Numbered from the stretch's first letter, positions 52,719-63,940 are shown. The stretch is DNA of 64,000 bases from Dactylosporangium fulvum (GCF_025137375.1 NZ_CP073720.1:7898501-7962500), one strand, 5' to 3'. Numbers and translations are program-made. The notes: generated by a model from the letters alone, not told the origin.

Positions 52719-53672
52719 TCAGCGGGCCCGCGGGTGCGCGGTCGCGTACACCTCACGCAGCTTGTCGACCGTGACCAGCGTGTAGACCTGGGTGGTCGTC
52801 ACCGAGGCATGGCCGAGCAGCTCCTGCACGACGCGGATGTCGGCGCCGCCGTCCAGCAGGTGCGTGGCGAAGGAGTGGCGCAGCGTGTGCGGCGAGACGC
52901 CGGTGGGGCCGTCGACTGGCAGCCCGGCCCGCACCGCCGACTTGCGCAGGATCGTCCAGGCGCTCTGCCGGGACAGCGCGCCGCCGCGCGCGTTGAGGAA
53001 CACGACCGGCACCCCGCGGCCGTTGGCGACGAGCACCGGGCGGCTGCGGACCAGGTAGGCGTCCAGCGCCGACCGCGCGTAGCTGCCCATCGGCACGAGC
53101 CGGGTCTTGCCGCCCTTGCCGCGCAGCAGCACCATGCCGTGCCGGCCGGTGAGGTCGAGGTCGTCGACGGCGATGCCGACCGCCTCGGAGATGCGCGCGC
53201 CGGTGCCGTACAGGAACTCCAGCAGCGCCCGGTCGCGCAGGCCCAGCGGCCCGCTGTCGTCGGGAACGGCGAGCAGCCGCGCGACCTGGTCCACGTCGAG
53301 CGCCTTCGGCAGCCGCTTCGGCAGCGACGGCGGCTTCACCTCGCGCGAGGGGTCGTTCGGCGCGAGGCCCTCCAGCAGCAGGAACCGGTGCAGGCCGCGC
53401 ACGGCACTGGCCGCCCGGGCCGCGGACGACGCCGACAGGGCGGGCTCGCCGGAGCGCAGCGCGGCGACGTGCCCGGCGATGTCCCGCGCGGACACGTCGG
53501 CGAGGTCCTTGATCCCGGCCTCCGCCAGCCACTCGACGTAGCGGTCGAGATCCCGGCGGTACGAGGCGAGCGTGTTCACCGCGAGCGCTCGCTCGACGGT
53601 CAGGTGGTCCAGGTACATGTCGACGGCACGGCGCAGCGCCGCGCTGATCTCGTCCGTGCCGTCGACCGCCAC
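52719..53672 (-). CDS. xerD: tyrosine recombinase XerD
   Basis: 317 residues with the core-binding N-terminal domain (MYLDHLTVERALAVNTLASY, RRDLDRYVEWLAEAGI) and catalytic residues R160 (GTGARISE), K186 (RGKGGKTR), H262 and R265 (SPHTLRHSFATHLLDGGADI), H288 (LLGHASVTTT) and Tyr297 (QVYTLV). Resolves chromosome dimers at dif, together with XerC. Its linkage with parA, scpAB and ald is conserved in actinobacteria. Ends 37 bases before the TetR start on the same strand and is preceded by ald, 9 bases away. Confidence 0.95.
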   Translation of the reverse strand: MAVDGTDEISAALRRAVDMYLDHLTVERALAVNTLASYRRDLDRYVEWLAEAGIKDLADVSARDIAGHVAALRSGEPALSASSAARAASAVRGLHRFLLLEGLAPNDPSREVKPPSLPKRLPKALDVDQVARLLAVPDDSGPLGLRDRALLEFLYGTGARISEAVGIAVDDLDLTGRHGMVLLRGKGGKTRLVPMGSYARSALDAYLVRSRPVLVANGRGVPVVFLNARGGALSRQSAWTILRKSAVRAGLPVDGPTGVSPHTLRHSFATHLLDGGADIRVVQELLGHASVTTTQVYTLVTVDKLREVYATAHPRAR

Positions 53673-53681
53673 CTGACCGTT

Positions 53682-54797
53682 CTACGCCAGGACGTCCGCC
53701 AGCGCCACATGGCTCATGCCGTGCGCGTCGGCGACCGGGCCGTAGGTCACGTGCCCGTCGTGCGTGTTCAGGCCGAGCGCCAGCGCCGGGTCGCGGCGCA
53801 GCGCCTCGCGCCAGCCGCGGTTGGCCAGTTCGAGCGCGTAGGGCAGGGTGACGTTGGTCAGCGCGTACGTGCTGGTGTGCGGCACGGCGCCGGGCATGTT
53901 CGCCACGCAGTAGAAGATCGAGTCGTGGACCCGGTACGTCGGGTCGTCGTGCGTCGTCGGCCGGGAGTCCTCGAAGCAGCCGCCCTGGTCGATCGAGATG
54001 TCGACGAGCACGCTGCCCGGCTTCATCCGCTTCACCAGGTCGTTGCTGATCAGCTTCGGCGCCTTCGCGCCGGGGACGAGGACCGCGCCGATGACCAGGT
54101 CGGCGTCGAGGACGGCGCGCTCGATCTCGTAGCTGTTCGAGGCGACGGTCTGCAGGTGCCCCTGGTAGATGGCATCGGCGCCGCGCAGCCGGGAGATGTT
54201 CTTGTCCAGCAGCAGCACCTCGCCCTGCATGCCCAGCGCGATCGCGGCCGCGTTGAGCCCGGAGACGCCGGCACCGATGACCACGACCTTCGCCGCGTAC
54301 ACCCCGGAGACCCCGCCGAGCAGGACGCCGCGCCCGCCGCCCGCACGCATCAGGTGGTACGCGCCGACCTGCGGTGCGAGCCGGCCGGCGACCTCCGACA
54401 TCGGGGCGAGCAGCGGCAGCGACTTGTCGGCGAGCTCAACCGTCTCGTAGGCGATACCGGTGACCTTGCGGTCGATCAGCGCCTCGGTGCAGTCCCGCGA
54501 CGCGGCCAGGTGCAGATATGTGAAGAGCACCTGTCCCTCGCGCATGCGGTGGTACTCCTCGGCGATCGGCTCCTTGACCTTGAGGACCAGGTCGCCGGCG
54601 GCCCAGGTGTCGTCCGCGGTCGACACGATGGTGGCGCCGGCCTCGCGGTACTCCTGGTCGGTGATCGACGAGCCCTCACCGGCTCCGGCCTGGACAACAA
54701 CGTCGTGCCCGCTGGCAGCGAACTCATGAACGCCGGCCGGTGTGATCGCCACGCGGTACTCGTGATTCTTGATCTCGCGCGGAATTGCGACCTTCAC
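53682..54797 (-). CDS. ald: alanine dehydrogenase
   Basis: 371 residues: VAIPREIKNHEYRVAITPAG with the substrate-binding Arg, VLKVKEPIAEEYHRMREGQV, LFTYLHLAASRDCTEALIDR, the NAD-binding GAGVSGLNAAAIALGMQGEV and KPGSVLVDISIDQGGCFEDS. Converts alanine and NAD to pyruvate, ammonium and NADH. GTG 54797 with GAGAGG upstream is the start. Next to xerD, as in many actinobacteria. Confidence 0.96.
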   Translation of the reverse strand: MKVAIPREIKNHEYRVAITPAGVHEFAASGHDVVVQAGAGEGSSITDQEYREAGATIVSTADDTWAAGDLVLKVKEPIAEEYHRMREGQVLFTYLHLAASRDCTEALIDRKVTGIAYETVELADKSLPLLAPMSEVAGRLAPQVGAYHLMRAGGGRGVLLGGVSGVYAAKVVVIGAGVSGLNAAAIALGMQGEVLLLDKNISRLRGADAIYQGHLQTVASNSYEIERAVLDADLVIGAVLVPGAKAPKLISNDLVKRMKPGSVLVDISIDQGGCFEDSRPTTHDDPTYRVHDSIFYCVANMPGAVPHTSTYALTNVTLPYALELANRGWREALRRDPALALGLNTHDGHVTYGPVADAHGMSHVALADVLA

Positions 54798-54950
54798 TGT
54801 TCGGACCCCTCTCCACCAGCATCCGTCACGCTGTGTGTACAAGCGGGAGTTTATGGCCCGGGGAGTGCGATTGCGGGCAGCACTGTGTGAACTCCTGCGG
54901 GCCTGGATTGACAGACTGTCCGCCGTAAGGCTGATCTATGCTGTGCGGCC

Positions 54951-55646
54951 ATGACCGTGTACGGAGGGCCACGCCCGACGCCGCCAGCCCCGAAGCTCGA
55001 TCCGATGCTGCTGGGAGCGTTCGCATTCCTGGTGGTGGCGCTCATCGTCGGCGCGGTCTTCGGCGTGCGGGCGTTCACCTCCGACTCGCCGCAAAGCTCG
55101 AACAACGCTCAGCAGCAGACCGACCTGCCGGCGCCGGAGACGTCGTCGGCCGCACCGCCGAGCTCGGCCCCGCCGTCATCCGCTCCCTCACCCACTCCGT
55201 CACCGACACGACCGGCGGCGTTACTGCAGGTGAAGCCGAGTCTACTGCGGGCCTCGCACTCCGGGCTGTGCATGCAGACCAACGAGGGCAACGGCGCCAA
55301 CGCGGTCCAGCAGCCGTGCGACGCCAACAACCCCACCGAGCTGTGGGTGCCGCAGATCGTGGGCAACAGCCAGGACACGTTCCTGTTCGTCAACGCCAAG
55401 GACAACCGCTGCCTCGACGTCAACGGCGGCTCGAAGGACAACGGCGCGCCGATCGTGCAGTGGGACTGTCACAGCGCCCCCAACCAGCAGTGGCGACTGC
55501 AGCGCGACGGCGACGGCTTCCGCTTCGTGAGCGTCAACAGCGGCCGCTGCATCGGCGTCGACAGCGGCAACCCCAACCCGGGCGCGGCGGTCCGCCAGTG
55601 GGACTGCGACAACTCCGCCAACCAGCGCTGGCAGGTCACGCAGTAA
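54951..55646 (+). CDS. membrane-anchored ricin-type (R-type) lectin
   Basis: 231 residues. A membrane helix near residues 20-42 (LLGAFAFLVVALIVGAVFGV) is followed by a Ser/Pro-rich stalk and an R-type lectin domain with QxW motifs at NQQWRL and NQRWQV and repeated C-x-D-V/V-D patterns (NRCLDVNGGSKDNGAPIVQW, GRCIGVDSGNPNPGAAVRQW). Likely binds galactose-type sugars at the cell surface. Divergent from ald. Confidence 0.85.
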   Translation: MTVYGGPRPTPPAPKLDPMLLGAFAFLVVALIVGAVFGVRAFTSDSPQSSNNAQQQTDLPAPETSSAAPPSSAPPSSAPSPTPSPTRPAALLQVKPSLLRASHSGLCMQTNEGNGANAVQQPCDANNPTELWVPQIVGNSQDTFLFVNAKDNRCLDVNGGSKDNGAPIVQWDCHSAPNQQWRLQRDGDGFRFVSVNSGRCIGVDSGNPNPGAAVRQWDCDNSANQRWQVTQ

Positions 55647-55661
55647 CGCGCCGCCGCCGGT

Positions 55662-56147
55662 TCAGTGCCTCAGCAGCCCGATGGCCAGCGCGAGCAGGGA
55701 ACCCGCCGAGGCGACCGTCCGGATCAGGTTCCAGCGGACCCAGCCGGCCTCGAAGCTCGCCCGTACCGCGGCCGGATCCGCGATGCGGTCGACCGGACCG
55801 GCGGCGGCCAGCTGGTCGTTGAGCGGCACGTTGACGGCCGCCGTGACGACAAACGCCACCCCGTAGAGCAGCGCCGCGGCGATCAGCCAGGGCAGCGGGC
55901 CGCGGTGGCCGCCGGACAGGTAGAGCAGGATCGCGGCGATGGCGGTGAGCAGCGCGCCGACGTAGGCGGTCAGGAACCACGGGTTGAGGATCGCCATGTT
56001 GATCTTCTGCATGACGTCGACGAACGTCCGGTCGTCGACCTTCTTCAGGGCGAGCATGACCGAGGTGGAGTACGCGAAGAACACGCCCGCCGAGAGGCCG
56101 ACCAGGAGGGTCGCGGCGGCGAGGACGATGGTCCGCAGCTGTTGCAT
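55662..56147 (-). CDS. DUF1772 family membrane protein (anthrone oxygenase-like)
   Basis: 161 residues with four membrane helices (TIVLAAATLLVGLSAGVFFA, NPWFLTAYVGALLTAIAAIL, WLIAAALLYGVAFVVTAAVN, LIRTVASAGSLLALAIGLL) and the typical VPLNDQLAAA stretch of the anthrone oxygenase/DUF1772 group. ATG 56147 chosen, with GTG 56153 as an alternative. Divergent from an AraC regulator that probably controls it. Confidence 0.85.
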   Translation of the reverse strand: MQQLRTIVLAAATLLVGLSAGVFFAYSTSVMLALKKVDDRTFVDVMQKINMAILNPWFLTAYVGALLTAIAAILLYLSGGHRGPLPWLIAAALLYGVAFVVTAAVNVPLNDQLAAAGPVDRIADPAAVRASFEAGWVRWNLIRTVASAGSLLALAIGLLRH

Positions 56148-56229
56148 ACACACCAGTGAATCGGCTGAGCCCGAGACGCACCATGGCCGAGACGCGCGGA
56201 TCCATACGCGAGCGTCGTAGGTTGTCCGT

Positions 56230-57159
56230 GTGGACGCGCTGACCGCCCTGCTCGACGGCCCCCGGGCCCGCGGCGCGTTCCTGCTGCGCTCCGTGCTGAC
56301 CCCGCCGTGGTCGCTGCGCATCCGGGACGAGGCCGCACTCGCGCTGGCGGCGGTGGTGCGCGGCGCCGCGTGGTACCTGCCGGACGGGGATAAGGCCGTC
56401 GAGCTGCGCCCCGGTGACGTGCTCGTCGTGCGCGGACCGGACCACTACACCGTCGCCGATCCGCCCGGTTCCCCGCCGCAGATCATCATCCACCCCGGCG
56501 AACGCTGCACCACGCCCGACGGGCAGGACCTCGGCGAGCTCATGCACCTCGGCGTGCGCACCTGGGGCGACGACCCCAACGGGCCGACGCTGCTGCTGAC
56601 CGGCGCCTACCAGCTGGCCGGCGAGGTCAGCCGGCGGCTGCTCGGCGCCCTGCCGAAGGCGCTCGTGGTGCCGCGCGAGGACTGGGACACGCCGCTTGTC
56701 GCGCTGCTCGCCGACGAGATCGCCAAGGACCGGCCCGGGCAGGAGGCGGTCCTCGACCGCCTGCTCGACCTGATGCTCATCACCGCGCTGCGCACCTGGC
56801 TCTCCCGGCCGGGCACGGCGCCCGGGTGGTACCGCGCCCAGTCGGATCCGGTGATCGGCCCGGCGCTGTTGTTGCTCCACCACGAGCCGGCGGCGCCGTG
56901 GACGGTCGCGAGCCTCGCCGCGCGGGTCGGGGTGTCGCGGGCGGCGCTCGCCCGGCGGTTCGTCGAGCTGGTCGGCGAGCCGCCGATGGCGTACCTCACC
57001 GGCTGGCGGCTCGCGCTCGCCGCCGACCTGCTGCTCGAGCCCGGTGCGACGCTCGGCGCGGTGGCCCGGCAGGTGGGCTACGGCAGCGCGTTCGCGCTCA
57101 GCGCCGCGTTCAAGCGGGTCCGCGGCATGACGCCCCAGCAGCACCGGGGACAATCGTGA
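56230..57159 (+). CDS. AraC-family regulator with cupin-type sensor domain
   Basis: 309 residues: an N-terminal AraC-binding cupin (GAAWYLPDGDKAVELRPGDV, LVVRGPDHYTVADPPGSPP) and a C-terminal double HTH (VASLAARVGVSRAALARRFV, GYGSAFALSAAFKRVRGMTP). The cupin_6-type sensor is common in regulators of adjacent enzymes; here the divergent DUF1772 gene 82 bases away is the likely target. GTG 56230 start. The stop overlaps the YchJ-like gene by GTGA. Confidence 0.9.
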   Translation: MDALTALLDGPRARGAFLLRSVLTPPWSLRIRDEAALALAAVVRGAAWYLPDGDKAVELRPGDVLVVRGPDHYTVADPPGSPPQIIIHPGERCTTPDGQDLGELMHLGVRTWGDDPNGPTLLLTGAYQLAGEVSRRLLGALPKALVVPREDWDTPLVALLADEIAKDRPGQEAVLDRLLDLMLITALRTWLSRPGTAPGWYRAQSDPVIGPALLLLHHEPAAPWTVASLAARVGVSRAALARRFVELVGEPPMAYLTGWRLALAADLLLEPGATLGAVARQVGYGSAFALSAAFKRVRGMTPQQHRGQS

Positions 57160-57533
57160 CCGTGACGGAGAACTGCCCCTGCGGGCTCGGCGAGCCGTAT
57201 GACGACTGCTGCGGCCAGTACCACCGCGGCGCCGAGCCGCCGAGCGCGGAGCTGCTGATGCGGGCACGCTACACGGCGTACGCCGTCGGCGACCGCGCCT
57301 TCCTGCTGCGCACCTGGCACGAGAAGACCCGCCCGCGTGCCCTGACGCTGGAGGGCAACCAGTCCTGGCAGAGGCTCACCATCCTGGCGCGCGAGGGCGG
57401 CGGCCTCTTCGACAGCGAGGGTGTCGTGGAGTTCCGCGCCAGGTACACCCAGGACGGCCGGTCGGGCGTGATGCACGACCGCAGCCGGTTCGTGAAGGTC
57501 GGCGGGGCCTGGCGCTACGTCGACGAGCTGTAG
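57156..57533 (+). CDS. YchJ family protein (UPF0225)
   Basis: 125 residues: the N-terminal Cys-rich SEC-C-like motif CPCGLGEPYDDCCG and the NTF2-like body LLMRARYTAYAVGDRAFLLR, GVVEFRARYTQDGRSGVMHD, RSRFVKVGGAWRYVDE. Zinc binding by the four Cys is likely. The function of YchJ proteins is unclear. GTG 57156 overlaps the AraC stop (GTGA); the 3' end overlaps the convergent GNAT gene by 19 bases. Confidence 0.88.
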   Translation: MTVTENCPCGLGEPYDDCCGQYHRGAEPPSAELLMRARYTAYAVGDRAFLLRTWHEKTRPRALTLEGNQSWQRLTILAREGGGLFDSEGVVEFRARYTQDGRSGVMHDRSRFVKVGGAWRYVDEL

Positions 57534-58081
57534 CGGGCGCGCCACTCACGGTCGAGCATCGCGTAGATGTACTGGTCGCCGAACGCACCCTTGAACCACT
57601 CGTCCTCGACGAAGTGCGCCTCGCGGCGCATCCCGAGCCGGGACATGAGCTGCCAGGACGGCACGTTGCGGGTGTCGCAGGCACCGATGATGCGGTGCAG
57701 GCCGAGGTCCTCGAAGCCGAGCCGCAGCACGGCCTCCGACGCCTCACGGGCGTAGCCTTTGCCCTGATAGGCGGGGTGCAGCACAAACCCGAGCTCGCCC
57801 TGCCGGTGCTCCACGCTGGTCCACTTGAGCACGACCTGGCCGATGACCTTGGCGTCGAGGTCCATCGCGAGCACCAGCCACTGGCCCTCTTCGGTCAGCT
57901 CGCCCTGGCTCGTCCGCCGGCGCAGCCCCTCGCGGGTCTGCTCCTCGTCGTGGACCTCCCAGTAGAGGTACCGCACGACCTCCGGGTCGCCCGTCAGCGC
58001 GTGCAGGTCGGCGAGGTCGTCCTCGGCGAACGGACGCAGGACCAGTCGTTCGGTGCGCAAGGGATATGTCGGACGGAGCAC
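57515..58081 (-). CDS. GNAT acetyltransferase (RimJ/RimL type)
   Basis: 188 residues with the acetyl-CoA-binding core: LRTERLVLRPFAEDDLADLH, LGFVLHPAYQGKGYAREASE (the Q-G-x-G-x-A motif A) and DTRNVPSWQLMSRLGMRREA. N-acetylates an amine, in relatives ribosomal protein or antibiotic; the target is unknown. ATG 58081; runs convergently into the YchJ gene and lies 9 bases after the ATPase gene on the same strand. Confidence 0.9.
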   Translation of the reverse strand: MLRPTYPLRTERLVLRPFAEDDLADLHALTGDPEVVRYLYWEVHDEEQTREGLRRRTSQGELTEEGQWLVLAMDLDAKVIGQVVLKWTSVEHRQGELGFVLHPAYQGKGYAREASEAVLRLGFEDLGLHRIIGACDTRNVPSWQLMSRLGMRREAHFVEDEWFKGAFGDQYIYAMLDREWRARYSSST

Positions 58082-58090
58082 GCCGCGATG

Positions 58091-58498
58091 TTAACCGTCG
58101 GTGGTGCTGCGCAGCACCACAATTGTGCCGCCCGCACCCGTGCGCAGCTCGACCTCGTCGACCAGGTGCCGGGCCAGCCAGAGCCCGCGGCCGCTGACGG
58201 CGTAGCTGGGCGGGAGGTCCTGCCCGTCGATCCGCTCGGCCGGGATGCCGCCGCCCTTGTCGGTGACCTCGCACACGAGCATGCCGTCGACGATCCACAT
58301 CCGCAGCGACCCGCGACCGCCGGCGTGCCGCACGGCGTTGGTGACGATCTCGTTGACCGCGAGAACGAAGTCTTCGAGCCGCTGCCCGTGCATGCCGGCA
58401 CCCGCGGCGCCACGGCTCACGGCATGCCGCACCGCGGTGATCTGCTCAGCGTCGAAGTCCTCGACCAGCAGTGCCGTCGTCTGAACGGCATCGGCCAC
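58091..58498 (-). CDS. HATPase_c_2-type serine kinase/anti-sigma factor
   Basis: 135 residues of the SpoIIAB/RsbW-like ATPase group: N-box RLEDFVLAVNEIVTNAVRHA, G1 EVTDKGGGIPAER and G2 VSGRGLWLARHLVDEVEL. These phosphorylate anti-anti-sigma factors or bind sigma factors. GTG 58498 with AAAGGTG upstream is the start. No sigma or anti-anti-sigma gene is adjacent, so the partner is elsewhere. The GNAT gene follows 9 bases later. Confidence 0.85.
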   Translation of the reverse strand: MADAVQTTALLVEDFDAEQITAVRHAVSRGAAGAGMHGQRLEDFVLAVNEIVTNAVRHAGGRGSLRMWIVDGMLVCEVTDKGGGIPAERIDGQDLPPSYAVSGRGLWLARHLVDEVELRTGAGGTIVVLRSTTDG

Positions 58499-58621
58499 GG
58501 TGTCACCTTTCCGCTGCGTCCCGCCGCTGCGTCCCGCCGAGAGTACCCCCCGGCGACGGGGGCGCGTCGGCGAAGTCACCCTGAAGTGCAAGATGCAATT
58601 CGGGCGACGCAAGATTGGCAG

Positions 58622-59047
58622 GTGGACGACGATCTGCGGGTCACACCCGATGTCACCCTGCCCCGTGCCGAGCTGACGTGGCGCTTCAGCCGCTCGGGCG
58701 GGCCGGGCGGCCAGTCGGTGAACACCACCGATTCCCGTGTCGAGCTGCGGTTCGACCTGGCCGCGACGGGTGCGCTGCCGGAGCCGCTGAAGACCCGCGC
58801 GCTGCACCGGCTGGCCGGCCGGCTGGTCGACGGGGTGCTGTCGATCGTCGCTTCCGAGCACCGCTCGCAGCTGCAGAACCGCCGCGCCGCCGAGGAGCGC
58901 CTGGTCTCGGTCATCGCCGCCGCGATCGCCCCGCCACCCCGGCCACGAAAACGGACCAAACCGTCACGCGGGGTCATCGAGCGGCGACTCAGCGACAAAA
59001 GGCGCCGTTCACTGCGGAAACAGGAACGCCGACGCCCCGAGGATTAG
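58622..59047 (+). CDS. arfB: alternative ribosome-rescue factor ArfB (peptidyl-tRNA hydrolase)
   Basis: 141 residues with the GGQ motif at 29-31 in RSGGPGGQSVNTTDSRVELR and the basic C-terminal tail (PRPRKRTKPSRGVIERRLSD, KRRRSLRKQERRRPED) that enters the mRNA channel of stalled ribosomes. Releases nascent chains without a stop codon. GTG 58622. With acVLRF1 at 34729 this window carries two ribosome-rescue hydrolases. The lipoprotein gene follows 11 bases later. Confidence 0.93.
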   Translation: MDDDLRVTPDVTLPRAELTWRFSRSGGPGGQSVNTTDSRVELRFDLAATGALPEPLKTRALHRLAGRLVDGVLSIVASEHRSQLQNRRAAEERLVSVIAAAIAPPPRPRKRTKPSRGVIERRLSDKRRRSLRKQERRRPED

Positions 59048-59058
59048 AAAATCACGGA

Positions 59059-59769
59059 GTGGTACTGCGCCGTGTCTGCCTGATCGCATTGAGCCTGCTG
59101 TTGACGTCGTGCGGGGGTACCGCACCCTCCTCCGACCCCCAAGCGGCCGCCAGCGAAGCGCCCGGCCACCCGCCGCAGACCGCCGCCGTCCCGGGACTGC
59201 CGAGCCTTCCGGCGGTCTCGGGGAGCCCGGTCGAGCTGACCGGCTGGGAGGTCACCGTCTACTACACGGCGGTCGCCGCGTTCCACAGCGGCGCGACGGT
59301 CCGGGTCACCGGCTGCCCGACGATCGACTGCGAGCAGGGCGTCGACCAGCAGGACCTGGGCACCTTCCCCGCGTCGTTCGTGGACGTGGTCAAGAACGAG
59401 GGCACCGGCAAGACCGCCGACGGCCGGTACCTCAACTGGTCCCACGACACCGGCTACTGGATGGACACCGCCCCGCGCGACGCGGACGGCCGGCCGCTGC
59501 GGCCGTGGGTGTCGGCGGCGGCCGACAGCGACGTCCTGCGGGCGGGCAGCCGGTTCACCGTCCTGCGCTGCGGCACCGCCGAGGTGACGGCGGAGGTGTG
59601 CGCCCGCCTCAAGGAGCCCACCTGGACGATCGTCGACCAGTTCACGCCCGGCCTGGGCGGCAGCAAGCACGTCGACCTCTACATCGGCGAGGAGACCGGC
59701 CCCGGCTTCACCGACTCCGACCTCTACACGACCCTGGAGGGCGCGACGCTGTCGGTCGTTCGGGCATGA
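59059..59769 (+). CDS. lipoprotein of unknown function, DPBB-like
   Basis: 236 residues. Signal peptide with lipobox LLLTSC (Cys18) after a basic start (VVLRRVC). The mature part has a Ser/Pro linker and a domain reading EVTVYYTAVAAFHSGATVRV, TGCPTIDCEQGVDQQDLGTF, SRFTVLRCGTAEVTAEVCAR and KHVDLYIGEETGPG. The pattern recalls double-psi beta-barrel domains of cell-wall proteins, but this is a weak inference. Four Cys could form two disulfides. Confidence 0.75.
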   Translation: MVLRRVCLIALSLLLTSCGGTAPSSDPQAAASEAPGHPPQTAAVPGLPSLPAVSGSPVELTGWEVTVYYTAVAAFHSGATVRVTGCPTIDCEQGVDQQDLGTFPASFVDVVKNEGTGKTADGRYLNWSHDTGYWMDTAPRDADGRPLRPWVSAAADSDVLRAGSRFTVLRCGTAEVTAEVCARLKEPTWTIVDQFTPGLGGSKHVDLYIGEETGPGFTDSDLYTTLEGATLSVVRA

Positions 59770-59776
59770 TTGCGGT

Positions 59777-60421
59777 GTGAAGGTCATCGTGTTCGGCGCC
59801 ACCGGCATGGTCGGGCAGGGCGTGCTGCGGGAGTGCCTGCTCGCGGACGACGTCGACGAGGTGCTGGCGGTGACCCGCAGCCCACTCGGCCAGCAACACC
59901 CCAAACTGCGCGAACTCCGCCACCCCGACTTCACCGACTTCAGCGGCGTCGACTTCGGGCCCTACGACGCCTGCTTCTACTGCCTCGGCGTCAGCTCGGT
60001 CGGCATGTCGGAGGCCGACTACCACCGGATCACCTATGACTACACGCTCGCCGCGGCCCGCGTGATGGCGGCCCAGCACCCCGGCATGACGTTCGTCTTC
60101 GTCTCGGGTGCCGGCACCGACACCAACAGCCGCCAGATGTGGGCGCGGGTCAAGGGCAGGACGGAGGACGACGTGCGGGCGCTGGACCTCCGCGTCTACG
60201 CGTTCCGTCCCGGCTTCATCCGCCCGATGCACGGCGCCCGCTCGAAGGTGCGGCTCTACCGCGCGCTCTACGTCGCCTTCACCCCGCTGTCGGCGCTGCT
60301 GGTCCGGCTCGCACCGGGCATCGTCACGACGACGGAGCAGATCGGCCGCGCGATGCTGCGGGTCGCCCGCGAGGGATCGGACAAGCACGTCCTGCAGTCG
60401 AGGGACATCGCCGCCCTCTGA
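59777..60421 (+). CDS. NAD(P)-binding/epimerase-family protein
   Basis: 214 residues of the NmrA/short-chain group: MKVIVFGATGMVGQGVLREC (dinucleotide loop GATGMVG), FYCLGVSSVGMSEADYHRIT, VFVSGAGTDTNSRQMWARVK with the Ser and Lys of the active site region, and YAFRPGFIRPMHGA. Probably an atypical SDR; substrate unknown. GTG 59777, 7 bases after the lipoprotein gene. Confidence 0.85.
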   Translation: MKVIVFGATGMVGQGVLRECLLADDVDEVLAVTRSPLGQQHPKLRELRHPDFTDFSGVDFGPYDACFYCLGVSSVGMSEADYHRITYDYTLAAARVMAAQHPGMTFVFVSGAGTDTNSRQMWARVKGRTEDDVRALDLRVYAFRPGFIRPMHGARSKVRLYRALYVAFTPLSALLVRLAPGIVTTTEQIGRAMLRVAREGSDKHVLQSRDIAAL

Positions 60422-60435
60422 CGGGGTCTTCCGCG

Positions 60436-61569
60436 TCACGGGTGGTCGATCGCCGGGCTCACGAGCAGCGGGCTGACGTCGGGAAACGAGCCGTCGCCGA
60501 ACAGGACCCGCGCCGCCGCGCGGCGACCGGCACGACCACGCAGCAGGGCCACTGCCGCCTCCGCCGCGGCGGGGGACCGGATGCCGGCGAACACGCGGCG
60601 CAGCAACAGCCGGCCGCGGAACCGGGTCCGCAACGCGCCCCCGTCGTATCGGCTGAGGATGCGCTGGTCGCCGGTGCGCAGGTATCCGGCGGTGACCGCC
60701 GCGGCCAGCTCGGACATGCGCAGGCAGGGATCCAGCCCACCGGCCGTCAGCGGCGACACCGCGCCCGCCGCGTCCCCGACGAGCAGACCGGCGGGGCACG
60801 CCAACCGTCGTAGCACACCCCCGACCGGGATCGGACCGCCCCGGCGCTCGATCGGACCGGCCGGCGCCGCGCGGCCCGGCGCGTCCGCGGCGAACTCGTC
60901 CAGCAGGTGGCGGATGCCGGTGCGCATCCCGCCCGGATATCCCGCGACGCCGACGTGCGCGTGCCGACCGTCGTCGATGACCCAGCCCAGGTATCCCGGG
61001 GCCACCCGGGGATCCAGCACGCAGTGGAACGCCGGGGTGGTGGTGCCCGACGCGATCGGGTGGACGATCTCGGCACCGACGAGCAAGCGCCGGTTGACGT
61101 CCAGGCCGAGATCGCGGGCCACCCGGGAGCGGGCGCCGTCCGCGCCGACGATGAACCGGGCCGTCACCGGTTCCGCACCCGCGAACCGCACCAGACCTGT
61201 CGAGGCGCCGGCATACCGCACGCCCAGGACGACCCGCGCCCCGGCCGCCTCCGCCGCGCGGCGGGCGTGCTCGTAGACGCCCGCCATGTCGGCCACGCGG
61301 TACTCGTCCCGGTCGCTGGTGAGCCGGACCGGTGCCCGCCGCGACGGCGGATACAGCAACACGTCCCGGACGCCGGGGCCGAGCAGGTGGTCCGGCAGGT
61401 CGAAGTCGTCGAGCGTGCGGCGCACGAAGATCCCCGTCGTGCGGACGCCCGACGACAGCGACCTGCGGCTGTCGACCACCATCACACTCAGGTCCCGGCG
61501 CGCGAGCAGGCGAGCCGTGTGCAGGCCGGCCAGGCCCGCACCCACAACCAGTACATCCACGGTCTGCAC
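60436..61569 (-). CDS. FAD-dependent oxidoreductase (geranylgeranyl reductase/PHBH-like)
   Basis: 377 residues: dinucleotide fold VDVLVVGAGLAGLHTARLLA, D-G motif FIVGADGARSRVARDLGLDV and G-D motif GLLVGDAGAVSPLTAGGLD of the class A flavoprotein hydroxylases and geranylgeranyl reductases. The AGGL(D/E) pattern after the FAD site (LTAGGLDPCL) fits the reductase branch, where it saturates prenyl chains, but hydroxylation cannot be excluded. Convergent with the NAD(P)-binding gene. Confidence 0.85.
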   Translation of the reverse strand: MQTVDVLVVGAGLAGLHTARLLARRDLSVMVVDSRRSLSSGVRTTGIFVRRTLDDFDLPDHLLGPGVRDVLLYPPSRRAPVRLTSDRDEYRVADMAGVYEHARRAAEAAGARVVLGVRYAGASTGLVRFAGAEPVTARFIVGADGARSRVARDLGLDVNRRLLVGAEIVHPIASGTTTPAFHCVLDPRVAPGYLGWVIDDGRHAHVGVAGYPGGMRTGIRHLLDEFAADAPGRAAPAGPIERRGGPIPVGGVLRRLACPAGLLVGDAAGAVSPLTAGGLDPCLRMSELAAAVTAGYLRTGDQRILSRYDGGALRTRFRGRLLLRRVFAGIRSPAAAEAAVALLRGRAGRRAAARVLFGDGSFPDVSPLLVSPAIDHP

Positions 61570-61666
61570 ACCTTGTGACGGTAGGTGCGACGTCCCGCCG
61601 GCGCGATCGTTTGCACGCTACCCGCCCCGGACCTCCACATCGTCGCCACACTCGGGAACCGGGGGC

Positions 61667-63940
<2,274 letters not shown>

